Source: Meloidogyne chitwoodi (lineage: Eukaryota; Nematoda; Chromadorea; Rhabditida; Meloidogynidae). From it: a DNA stretch of 64,000 nt. Numbering within the stretch: the first letter of the stretch is position 1; every line of letters begins with the position of its first letter. The notes below the pieces were generated by a model, which saw only the letters and a program-made list of their open reading frames with translations, was not told the DNA's origin and made no database searches. Position numbers and translations under genes: made by a program. Where the stretch lies: contig JACZZP010000003.1 in the NCBI GenBank assembly GCA_015183035.1, positions 496,001 through 560,000 of the forward strand, written 5' to 3'. Positions 1 to 10,312 of the stretch are shown here, piece after piece.

Positions 1-191
1 AAAAAAACTTTCAAAAAATTTTCCAAAATTTAATAAATTTTAAAAAACCTTTGTTCTGGAGGTATTTCTCTACTTGATTTTATCTGACGAGAGGTTGAAG
101 GTTTATTATTTGGATTTTCTCTTTTTCTTTTTAGTTCAGGCATAAAAGGATTTGGCTCATCATAAACTCTTCTGATCATTTTCTTTTTTTT
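1..191 (-). CDS. 5' exon of an unknown gene, truncated by the window edge
   Basis: The exon runs from a TTTTTAG acceptor at 192 down to a donor at 48/49 (AG|GTTTTTTAA). The first ATG after the acceptor is at 179 and opens a basic, Pro-rich frame of 43 codons (starts MIRRVYDEPNPFMPELKRKR). The rest of the gene lies left of the window. No family is recognised. The acceptor lies only about 115 bp downstream of the csn-5 stop codon on the same strand and 12 bp before the ATG. This spacing is typical of nematode operons resolved by trans-splicing, but operon membership is an inference. Confidence 0.5.
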
Positions 192-306
192 CTAAAAATA
201 AAATTAAAATAAAATTAAAAAAAATAAATAATTAAATAAAAATAAATAAAATTAAAAAAAAATAAATTTTTAATCATTTTATCAAAAATAAATTAAATTT
301 TAAATT

Positions 307-2728
307 TTATTCTTCCATTGGAGTATTAATATTACAACAATCCATTTTTTCATTTCTTCCTTCTTCCCCCTTTTCTTCACTTTTCTCAGTTTTTTCTTCT
401 TCAATTATTATTATTTTTTGATTGTCTTCATCTTTTTGGACATTTATTTCTTCTAATTTTTGAACAGTACAAACATTTTTTATTTTATCAGACTCTAATA
501 GCCCTTCTTCTTCTTTTAATTGATCTTTCATTATTTGATTGTTATTTTCAATTTTTAATTTAGGTATTGAACAAGAAGAGAAGAGACTGTACAAAATTTA
601 TTTATTTTTAGTTAAATCCCCCGCCCTTTTGGAACAAAAAATTTTTTTTCAAGAATTTTCAAAAAAACGGGGGATGGTTTTTATGGACTAAATAGAAAAT
701 GGTTTGAACATAAATGAATATGGAACAATGGAAAAAAGGTTAAATTGACACCTTTTTTCGTTGTTTTATTGAACAGGAGAGTGACGGGGGATTAAAAAAA
801 ACTTTTTGGGAAATTTTTTCCTAAATTTTATTTTTGTTCCAAAATATTCCCCTCAAAAAATAATTTAATTAAAAAAACCTATTTTTAACAGCATGTATAA
901 GCAATCCATGCAAAACTTCACAACCCAATTTTTCTCCATCTTTAACAGCTTTTTGCAATTTTTCACCAAAAATAGAAGAATTTTTATTTCCAATTTGTTC
1001 CAATTTTGCTGCCAAATCATAAACTTGAGAAGTTATATAATGCGAATTTGTTATTAAACGATTAGAGCAAAGGGTATTCACCTTAAATAAAGTTTTTTTG
1101 TTTAAAAATTAAAAAAAATTTTTTTCAGTTATGTTCCTCTCCCTCTACCCTTTAACCCTTCTAATAAAATTAAATTTAAAATAAATTTAATCTTTTATTT
1201 TTTCTTTCACTGATGTTCCTCTTCCTCTACCCTCTCACCCTTCTAATAATAATTAATTTAAAAAAAAATCAAATATCAAAACTTTATAAAATTAATTTTA
1301 CTTTCGTAAAATAAAAAGACTAAAAATCGTTAATTAAACCAGAGAAAGGCAAAATAAAAAATTGTAAATATTAAAAAAGGGCCTAAAAATAAGAAAAATA
1401 GAAACATTCTCATCACTTAATCAAACATATTGAACTTAGATTTGTACGGAGAATTGAAAAAAATTTAATCCAAAAAATGAAATATGAAAGAAAAAATGCC
1501 CAAAAACATAAAAGTGCCCTCACTAATGTCAACAATATTAGAAATAAAATTAAAAAAATTAAAAAAAAAACCCAATAAGTATTCCAAAGAGCATCAAATA
1601 TTTTTGCATCAAGTGAAGATTTAAAGTAAGTAATGTCTAATGAATAATACTAAAAAATTTAAATAAAAATAAATAAATTAAAACAAAAAAACCTGTTTAC
1701 AATGTACTCCAAAATCTTCAACTTTATTTAAAGGAATAGTTTGATATTCTGATTGAGCCTCTTCCGGGGGTTTATAGCCTTTTAAATTAAAAAAAAATTT
1801 TACAAAGCATAAAGTTTAAAAAATAAAAATAAAAAAACCTTTTGGATATGTCCTAAAAGCACCAATATCGACTTTTCCTGCACTAATAGTTCGAATTGGG
1901 TCAACCTAAAAATTAATTTTTAAAATTAATTCTTAAAAAGAAAACTAACAACAATAGCAACAAAAGGTTCCTGATACTGCTGATTAAGTGCTTGTGTGCC
2001 TACATCTATACCACTTAACCAACACCCATAACCAGGATGGGAATGATACCAACCGACAACCTGAAGAGAATTTTAAGAATTTTAAATTTAATTTAATAAG
2101 ATCTTTATTTAATCTTAAAGGAGATTCTAGGAAAAATCCAGGTCCAGAAAAATTCAGAATGCCCAAAAAATGCCTGAACTCTGGATCCACGAAAAATCCA
2201 GGCCTTGATCCACATCCATTCCGATCTCCAATACCTTATACATAAAATAAAACCTTTTCAAGTCGTCCAACAGCTTCACAACCTTCACTATAATTTGTCA
2301 TATATTCGTAAGCCTGAGCTTGTGCATTTACACGTGTCTCAGTCCCCTCAACAGGAAGTGCAAAACTGTCAATAACAATTAATGTGTTCGCATCTACTCG
2401 ACCTTGCATTAAACCCATAACTTCAATATTTCCACCACTACGTGCATGCATAACCATTTTAAGTAGAGCAATAGATGAAACTTTGACTTCCTAAAATTTA
2501 GAGGAAATTATTAAAAATTAATTTGGCGAGTATATTCAAAAAAATAATATAATAAAAACAAACCTTAAAATAATGAGGATCTTTTTCCCATGGCTTAACA
2601 TTTCTAATCATCTGTTGCTCTTCCTTATCATATTTAAATATTGTGTCCATATCTGTGATACTATTTTCTACCATCCAATTACGTTGAGCGATTTGAGCAC
2701 TACTAGAAGATGATTGTTGTCCTTTCAT
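307..2728 (-). CDS. csn-5: COP9 signalosome subunit 5, JAMM deneddylase
   Basis: Eight exons: 2564-2728, 2254-2490, 1950-2060, 1839-1905, 1693-1778, 1572-1649, 879-1081, 307-586; phases join to 409 codons. CSN5 is the zinc metalloprotease that removes NEDD8 from cullins within the COP9 signalosome. The MPN/JAMM elements are all visible: the upstream Glu in GGNIEVMG, and the [14 protein letters not shown] signature across exon 3. The C-terminal helices (YDLAAKLEQ ... [13 protein letters not shown]) also match CSN5. The start Met at 2728 is chosen because the longer open frame begins only with a TTG. Length exceeds the roughly 335-370 aa usual for the family because exon 8 adds an acidic Glu/Lys-rich tail of about 90 residues. 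Divergent from rtel-1 across 268 bp. Assignment is secure; the tail is unusual. Confidence 0.95.
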
Positions 2729-2996
2729 TATATTCAATTTATGTAATTTAACAAGTCTTAAAAAATTAAATTTTTAAAATTAAAAAGAAAATACAAAATT
2801 CTTAAAAAAAAAAAATAAGGAAGAATTGAAGAATAATGATTAAGTTTATTTTTCAGACTCAACTGTCTTTTAGGATGAAATGTCATTTATTTTATTTTTG
2901 ATAAAATTGCGCGGTCAAAAAAGTGTTTAAACTTTAGCACAATTTTTAATTTATTTTTTTTACTTAAATTTATTAAAAAAATTTTTTTTTAAGGAA
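2729..2996. promoter_or_regulatory. Shared divergent promoter region, csn-5 / rtel-1
   Basis: This 268-bp AT-rich gap separates two head-to-head start codons (2728 minus, 2997 plus), so both upstream control regions must lie here or overlap the genes. An acceptor-like TTTTTTTTAAG sits just before the rtel-1 ATG and could receive a spliced leader. No defined factor-binding site is claimed. Confidence 0.5.
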
Positions 2997-5900
2997 ATGA
3001 ATAATTCTCTTGAAGAATCAATTTTAATTAATGGAGTAAATGTTCATTTTCCTTATGTGCCGTATGATTGTCAAAAAGATTTTATTGAGAAAGTTATTGG
3101 AACATTACAATCGGTAAACTTATTTTTTTGTATTATTTTTTGAAATTTTTATATTTTTTAGAGTTCAAATGCTGCTTTAGAATCTCCTACTGGCACAGGT
3201 TTATTTTGAATTTTATTTTAAATTTATTTAATTGATTAAATTTTAAAAAGGCAAAACTTTATCATTACTTTGTTCTGCCATTGCTTGGCTTCAACAGCAC
3301 AAAGAACGTCTTAAACCTCAAACTTTTGCTAACAATACTGGACTTACTAATCCTTTAAATGGTATTTCTTTTTTTAATTTTATTTATTTCAATAGACTAG
3401 ATTATTTGTTCTTTTTTGTCAACTTTTAGATCTAGAGAATCTTAAGTTATCTTTTTCGACTCTCAAAAAGTCAGAAAGGTAGCAAATCAAAAATCCCGTT
3501 CCCCATTACTAAATTTTCTTTCCAAAAATTCTATTTATTTTGTCTATTTATTAATTAAATTTATTTTATTTAAGAATCTAATCAATCAATACTTTATCCA
3601 CGGATTTATTACGCTTCCCGTACACATAGTCAACTTCAACAAGTTGTTCGTGAACTAAACAAAACCAAATATAAAACGTTTCTTTTTTCTTTTAATAAAA
3701 ATATTTAAAAAAATTTAAAAAGACTTGTGCGTCTGGTAACCCTTGCGGGAAGAGACAAACTTTGTTTAAATGAACGCGTTTTGAAAGAACAAAATTCTGA
3801 ATTAAGAGGACAGCTTTGCCGAACAATGACTAGAGCAAGAAAATGCAATTTTTATAATACTCTTGAAAGTAAAAAAAGAAAATTTTTAATTTGGAAAATA
3901 CAAAAAATAAAAAATTTTAGAAGATGCCGATTCTTTGGATACAATGTATTCTGCGGAACTTAATGGGAATGCTTTAGATATTGAAGACCTTTTAAACACT
4001 GCACGGAAATACAGGTTTAATTTTTTATTTTTTAAAAAGTCCAAGAATGGCCCAAATTTTGGGGGAAAGATTTTTTTATTTTTTTAAAGGGAGGAATTGG
4101 GTGATTTTTAGAGTCAATTCTAATTAATCAAAATCAATTAGATCAACTCCCATTGGTCAAATTTAAAGGTGATTTGACCAATGGGAGTTTAATTTAAAGG
4201 GTTTTGATCATCTCGGGTAGGCCAGAATTTTTTTAAATTTTTTAAAAATTCTCCTAGAATAACCCACGGGGATACTTTTCCCCTGTGTCGGTACACCAGA
4301 AAAATTAAAAATTTTTTTTTAATAATTTTATCTTTTTAAAGACATTGCCCTTTCTATCGAGCACGCCAACAATTTGAAAAGGCTGATTTAATTCTACTTC
4401 CTTATACTTACCTATTGGACCCAAAAGTTAGGGAAATGTATGAAATTAAAGTTAGAGGGAATATTTTAATTTTTGATGAAGCTCATAATATTGTATATTT
4501 TTTTAATTCTTAAAAATTAATTAGTTAAAAATAATTTTTAGGAATCTGTAGCAGAACAATCCGTTTCAATTGATTTTTCTACAAAAACATTAAGTGTAGC
4601 CATTCGGGAAGCAAAAAAAACACTGGAAATGGTTATAGAAGAAGAGGAGAAAATTCGAAAGGAAGCGGTTTGTTTATTTTATTTTAATTGGGATTATTAG
4701 AAATATTAAAAGGTAAAATAATCGGACCCTGTATATTTTAAGCTAAACACCTCAGTTTATTCGAAAATTATTAAAATTTATTTAAGTTTAAAAAAAAATT
4801 TTTTATTTTCCGAATAAATGTGTTGTTTACCTTAAAATATACAAGTTCAAAAATAGTCTCTATAACTGGTTCCCTCGATCAATTTTTATTTTTTTTTTAA
4901 TTAGGTCTGTTTTATTTTTTTACATAAGCCCTTATACACAAGAAAATTAATTTTAAGACAAATCTCAAATTTTTTTAATTTTTCCTCTCTTTTAAAATTA
5001 TTTTTTAAATATTTCTATTTAATTAATTTTAATAAAAATAAAATTAATTTTCTTTTTTTTTCTTCTTTTTAGGACGAAAATGGACAAAGTTTTTCTTCAC
5101 TTATGGATAAAAGAGCTAACGGAAAAAGGCAAAAACAAAAAGAGGAAGATAAAGAAAAGGTTTTAAGCAAACAAGATGTTGCTACTCTTCTAAGTTTGTT
5201 TTTTTTTTTATTTTTAATTTTTTTTTGAAATTTTTAAAAAAATTTTTTGAATTTTTGAATTTTTTTCAAATTAAAAATAATTTTTTTTTTTAATTTTCTT
5301 CAAAAGTGATGCTTCAATCATTTGAAGAACAACTAGTTATATTAAATAATAAAAAAGAAGGAAAAGAATTAGCAAATTTGCCTGGTCGTGTATTTCCAGG
5401 AAATGTTTTAATTGAAATTTTAAAGGTTTTTTTAATTAATAAAATTTAATTTAAAAATTATTTAAAGTCAGCAGATATTCATAAACATCAACGTGAGAAT
5501 ATTTGTCTTTTAATTGACCGAATTGGGTTATTTTTGGCTACAAATGGTTTTTTTTTTTAATTTTTTAATTCTAAAAATTTACTTTTTTTTTAATTTTTTA
5601 GCTGAAAAAAATTTTGGTGTTTGGGCTGTTCGAGGAACTTCTTTAGCAGCTTTTTCAACTCTTATTTCACGTGTTTTTGTTGATACTTTTGAAAATATTT
5701 TGATACAAAATGGACAAAATTTAAACGAAAATATTTTAAAACAACAAGAAGAGGTTTTTTATTTTTTGATATTTTTGGAAACTTTTTGTTTCATTTTTTG
5801 TTTAACAAAAGCTGAAACATATTTGCTTCATTTTTTTAAATTTGAAATTGAAGCATGATTTTTTGCTTCAAAATTTAAACTGAAATATTTATTATTTTTT

Positions 5901-8900
5901 GTTTCTAAAAATGTGAAACTGAAGCATTGTTTCAGTTTTTTTTCAGATTAAGAAAAAGTGAAACATTGCTTCACTTTTTAAAAAAATAAATTGAAAAACT
6001 GAAATTTGATGTTTGCTTCAAAATTTAAAATTGAAGCATTGCTTCACTTAAAAATTGCTTCACTTTTTTGCTTCAAATTTGAAATTGAAACCTTGCTTCA
6101 CTTTTTTAATTCTGAAAAGCTGAAACATTACTTCACTTAAAAATAAAACTGAAACATTGTTTCACTTTTTGCTTCAACTTTAAAAAATTTTTTTATTTTT
6201 TTTAAGCAATATTCAGCTTCAAATCATTTTCAATTATTTATTGAACAAAATAAAAATAATAATAAAAATGAAGAAGATTATTTAAATAATTTTGAAGAAG
6301 AAGAAGAAGAGGATTGTTTAAAAGGAGGAATTATTTTACATTATTGGTTTATTTTTTAATTTTTTTTAAATTAATTTATTAAATAAAAAGGTGTTTTAAT
6401 TCTGGTGTAGCAATGCGTTATTTAAATTCTAGAGGTACTCGTTCGATAATTTTTGCTTCTGGAACTTTGGCACCTTTGCAAAGCTTTATTGGAACAATGA
6501 GAATGTTAGAGAAGATTTTTTTAAATTAATTTAATTTTAAATTAATTTTTAAATATTTTTGAAGACAATTTGGAGCAATTTTAGAGTCAAAACACTGTGC
6601 AGATAATAATAATCAATTAATTATTGGAGCACTAAAAAAAGGACCAAAAGGAATTGATTTGCTTGGAACTTTTCAAAATAGGTTTTTAAATTTAAATTAA
6701 TTTAAGAATTTTTTTTTTAATTAGAAAAAAATAATTAATTTTAATAATTATTTATTTTTTTTAGTTAAAATAATTTTTTTTAAGTTTTTTCATTGTCAAA
6801 AAATTAAATAAAATTTTTTTAATTAATTTTTATTAAAAAAAATTTTAATAAGAGGAAAATAATTAATTTAATTTTAAATTAATTATTAATTTTTTTTTAA
6901 TTAAAAAAAAAGAAATAATTTAATTTATAAACAAACTATTGGTGAATTAATTTTACAAGTTGCTAAAATTACTCCTCAAGGAATGCTTGTATTTTTTGCT
7001 TCTTATTCTCAAATGAATTTATTTGTTGAATTTTGGAAGGTTTTTTAATTAAAAATTTTTGAATTTTATTTTGGTACACACCCCATTTATTCGCAGGAAA
7101 AATATTCGCAAAAAAATAAAAAATTTTGCGATTAAACGGGGTGTGTGCAAAATTAATTTTCTAATTTAGGTCCATTTATTCGCAAAAAAATTTTTCTTGC
7201 GAATAAATGGGGTGTGTCCAAAATAAAATTTTAATTTTTTCAGAATTTAAAAAACGATAAAGGCCAACCATTTTGGACAATTTTAGAAAAACAAAAACAA
7301 TTATTTATTGAACAAAAAGATAAAATTAATATTCCAATTTTATTAAAAGATTTTGATGATGCTGTAAAGGGAAACGGAGGAGCAATTCTTTTTGCTGTTT
7401 GTCGGGGAAAGGTTTTTTTAATTTTATTTTTTTAAATTGTTTTTTGGGCATTTTTTGATGATTTTAAGTCAAAATTAAAAAATTTTGACTTAAAATTTTT
7501 TTCAATTTTTGCGAATAGATGGGGTGTTTACATAACATCTCATCTATTCGCAAAAATAAAATTATTAAAAAACAGTAAAAAGTGAGAAGAGTAATTTTAA
7601 GAAATTTTTTTTTGCGAATAGATGGGGTGTTTACCTAAACACCCCATCTATTCGCAAAAATATTTTTTAAATTTTTTTTGATTTTATTAATTTAGTTAAG
7701 CGAAGGCATAGATTTTGCTGATAATCATTGTAGAAGTTTAATAATTGTTGGAATTCCATTTCCTCCATTATTTGATTCTCGTGTTATTTTAAAAAAGAAT
7801 TATTTAATTAAGCAACAATTATTAAATAATAAAAATAATTTATTAAGTGCAGATGAATGGTATAAAATAGAAGGAACAAGAACTGTTAATCAAGCACTTG
7901 GACGTATTATAAGACATAAAGAGGTTAGAGAAATTAAATTATTTTATTGAGGACTTGGTCCATTTATTCGCAAGAAAATAAACCAAAAAAAGAGAAAAAG
8001 TACACACCCCATTTATTCGCAAAAATTATTTTATACCCAAAACTGACTCGAAAATAAAATTTTTTTTTTGCGAATAAATGGGGTATTTATAAAATAAATT
8101 TTAAATAAAAAAAATTAATTTTTTAAAGGATTTTGGTGCAGTTATTTTAGCAGATTGCAGGTATTTTTATTTTAATTTTAATTAAAAAAAATATTTAAAA
8201 TTAAGATATTCTTCAATGAATAAAAATATGTTTCCTTCTTGGCTTCGTAATTCAATAAAAAATTATTCTGAGACAAATAATTTATTTTCGAATATCTTTA
8301 CATTTTTTAAAGAAAAAGGATTTTTATTAAAAAAAGAAGAAAATAATTTTAAAAATTTTGAAAAAATTGAAATTAAAGAAAATAAAAATTTAAATAATTA
8401 TTTAAAAAGAAGAAAAATAACTAATGAAAATGAAAATAATAATATTATTAATTTTTATGATAATTTTGAAGAAGAAAAAAATGAAGATATTTGTTCTACT
8501 ACTACTACTAGTCATTTAAATAATGTAAATTTAATTTTTATTTTATTATACTATAAAAGGAGTCCACCCCAAATGATCGAAACCCAAAAGATCGATTTGC
8601 CAATTGGTCCAATTGCCAATTCGGTCAAATCTCTTAAAACAATTTGGTCCATTCAAACTTGGACCTACAAGGAGTGTTTTATCACTTCTCCATTTTAGAG
8701 CCCATGGCCAGTTGGTTTTCGTGCAAACTTGGACCTACAAGGAGTGTTTTATTAGTTGACCGAACTGGCAAGTTCACAAATTGTTTCATCGATCTTTTGG
8801 GTTTCGATCATTTGGGTTGTCCCCCTATAAAAGGGTTTGATTAATATATTTCTAAATTATATTTAAATTATAATTTTATATTTTTCCGGAAAAATATTTT

Positions 8901-9221
8901 TTCCGGAATTTTCCACTTTGCATACACACCTATGTTCCTTATGTACCTATAAGTAATGCGAAAGGAAAATATGAAATAAAAAAAATTTTTTTATTTTATT
9001 AATACTTTTTAACCATCTAAAGTGACTAACAGTGGGGGGAGGTGTGGGTGAATGAGTACTTGTTTTTACAATTTAATTAATTTTAAAAAATTAAAATTTT
9101 TAAAAAGGAATTATCTCAACAAACATTTTCTCAATTTATTACAAAAAAGAAAAAAACAATTATCCAATCAAAAATGTTAAATTTTAGTGATGATTATTTT
9201 GCTGAACGTAGTGAGTCTTGA
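2997..9221 (+). CDS. rtel-1: RTEL1-type Fe-S DNA helicase (XPD family)
   Basis: Twenty-one exons (first 2997-3113, then 3162-3198, 3251-3361, 3575-3677, 3723-3868, 3921-4014, 4342-4492 ... 7696-7923, 8129-8160, 8206-8524, last 9108-9221) join in phase to 904 aa. RTEL1 unwinds D-loops, T-loops and G-quadruplexes and limits crossovers in the nucleus. Visible motifs: N-terminal [16 protein letters not shown]; Walker A ESPTGTGKT (K53); YASRTHSQL motif Ia; four Cys that would ligate the 4Fe-4S cluster (CLN, LCR, KCN, HCPFY); DEAH box at 248-251; [17 protein letters not shown] and [12 protein letters not shown] (motifs V/VI). The wording ALDIEDL and FFASY favours RTEL1 over DDX11 or BRIP1. The C-terminus is short: no harmonin-like or RING domain is seen. 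QQTFSQFI near the end could be a weak PCNA-binding box. Introns hold many foldback repeats. Confidence 0.93.
4146..4191. repeat. Hairpin in rtel-1 intron
   Basis: Inverted arms AACTCCCATTGGTCAAAT and ATTTGACCAATGGGAGTT flank a short spacer in the intron between exons 6 and 7. It resembles a small foldback element. No target duplication was identified. Confidence 0.6.
4733..4852. repeat. Imperfect inverted-repeat element in rtel-1 intron
   Basis: Arms TGTATATTTTAAG and CTTAAAATATACA face each other about 120 bp apart, with inner arms reading CTAAACACCTCAGTTTATTCG and its imperfect complement. The outer arm is nearly perfect. It looks like a foldback MITE, related in style (TTATTCG core) to the palindromes further along this gene. 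Confidence 0.55.
5754..6206. repeat. GAAGCA/TGCTTC repeat cluster in rtel-1 intron
   Basis: This 453-bp intron is built of alternating short blocks of TGAAGCA/TGAAACA and TTGCTTCA/TTGTTTCA, so it is full of local inverted repeats. It carries no open coding exon. Confidence 0.55.
7073..7219. repeat. Palindromic CCCCATTTATTCGC element, intron of rtel-1
   Basis: Two adjacent hairpins use arms of the type ACACCCCATTTATTCGCA and TTGCGAATAAATGGGGTGTG. The same arm recurs at 7505-7665, 7963-8092 and 62570-62632, so this is a dispersed foldback family. No protein-coding capacity. Confidence 0.7.
7505..7665. repeat. Palindromic CCCCATCTATTCGC element, intron of rtel-1
   Basis: A variant of the preceding family with CTATTCGC instead of TTATTCGC. 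The hairpin at about 7612-7665 has arms of roughly 25 bp (TTTTTGCGAATAGATGGGGT and its complement) separated by a few bases, and a second imperfect pair precedes it. Confidence 0.7.
7963..8092. repeat. Palindromic CCCCATTTATTCGC element, intron of rtel-1
   Basis: A third member of the foldback family within the same gene: TTTATTCGCAAG near 7964, ACACACCCCATTTATTCGC near 8002, and the inverted arm TTTGCGAATAAATGGGGT near 8073. Confidence 0.65.
8560..8824. mobile_element. TIR MITE in the last intron of rtel-1
   Basis: Terminal inverted repeats share a perfect core of 28 bp (begins CCAAATGATCGAAACCCAAA, read inward from both ends). The element is flanked by identical copies of CTATAAAAG at 8551-8559 and 8825-8833, consistent with a 9-bp (possibly 10-bp) target duplication as in Mutator-like elements. 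The interior has an internal near-duplicate block (ACTTGGACCTACAAGGAGTG twice). A diverged, inverted relative lies at 60901-61130. It does not encode a protein. Confidence 0.75.
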
Positions 9222-10312
9222 TAAATAAATAAATTTTTTTTCTTGTAAATTTAAAATTTTTTTAACAAAAATTTTTTTTTATTTTTGTAGATAGATTTTT
9301 CTTAATGTTTTTTAAAGAAAAATGTTTTTTAGGGTTTAGCATCAAATTTAGATTTTTTAAATAAATTATTTGTTGTTTCATAAGGCAATTTTTGATTTTT
9401 TCAATTTAGTACTTTTTGCTATAAATTTTTCAAAAATTGACCACATTTTCAATCAAAAAATGTCCAAAATTTTACTAAAAATTGACATTATTAATTAAAT
9501 TTTGTCTAAATATGAGTGTTTCATTATGAAATTGAAGCATTTTAAAACAATCTTCCATGATTTTTTGGTTAAATTCTACTCATTTTTTTGACTCTCGTTA
9601 TAAAAGGTATCCCCAAGAATATCGAATATATTTAATTAAAAATAGATTAAAACAACCATTTTAAATAAAAGAATGCATTTAAATATTTATCTTTAACTCC
9701 AATCAAATAAAAAATGATACAATTCAAAAGATAAAATATGTGAACTTTAAAAAATACATTTTTAAAACAAAATGTTTTTTTAGTCCTTGTGGTAATTTAA
9801 ATAAATAAATTTTGTTTAAATAAAAGGTTTTGTTGTTTAATAAAAATTTAAAAAATAAAAAGAGAGAAGGACTAATTTAAAAAACCCCTAATACTGGTAG
9901 AAATAATCTCAAAAATTTTAAAAAATGTCTTAATTTTTTTGAAATGGGTGAACAATAAAACAATGGCTAATTTTTTAGAAAATTTTTTTTTGAATCTTTT
10001 ATATATAAAGGGTTGGTGGTATTCAATCACCCAAAAAATTGTAAAAAATAAATAAATGTTTTGGTAATTTCAATTATACCACTTCCCTCCCCATTTGAGT
10101 CTCATAAATAAATATATTGTATTTTAATATAATATATTCCTCAATGCTTTGTTTTTCTTAAAAAAGGTTCTATTTAAGAAGAACTCCCCTTTTGAGAAGA
10201 GTTAATTTTTACAAATTTATGAAACTCAAAAGTAGGGTCGGCATAACGGAAGAGTACCAATGTTTTTAATCTCAAAATCCAATCTCAAAAACCTCCTTTT
10301 CAATCTTCTTCT
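9222..10312. other. Intergenic, AT-rich
   Basis: Convergent 3' flanks of rtel-1 (plus) and the FAD gene copy 1 (minus). Runs of A/T with no convincing exon, RNA gene or inverted-repeat element. Confidence 0.5.

Noticed and set aside
3430..3478. A possible extra rtel-1 exon ([16 protein letters not shown]) with good splice sites
   Set aside because: Including it puts the following exon out of frame with an immediate stop; joining 3361 directly to 3575 restores the conserved [13 protein letters not shown] block.
5754..5858. Extension of the rtel-1 reading frame past exon 12
   Set aside because: It is intron sequence made of TTC/TTT repeats after a normal donor; conserved sequence resumes at 6207.
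2997..9221. DDX11 or BRIP1 identity for the helicase
   Set aside because: The N-terminal [16 protein letters not shown] and ALDIEDL wording match RTEL1 better; all are in the same superfamily, so this was checked explicitly.
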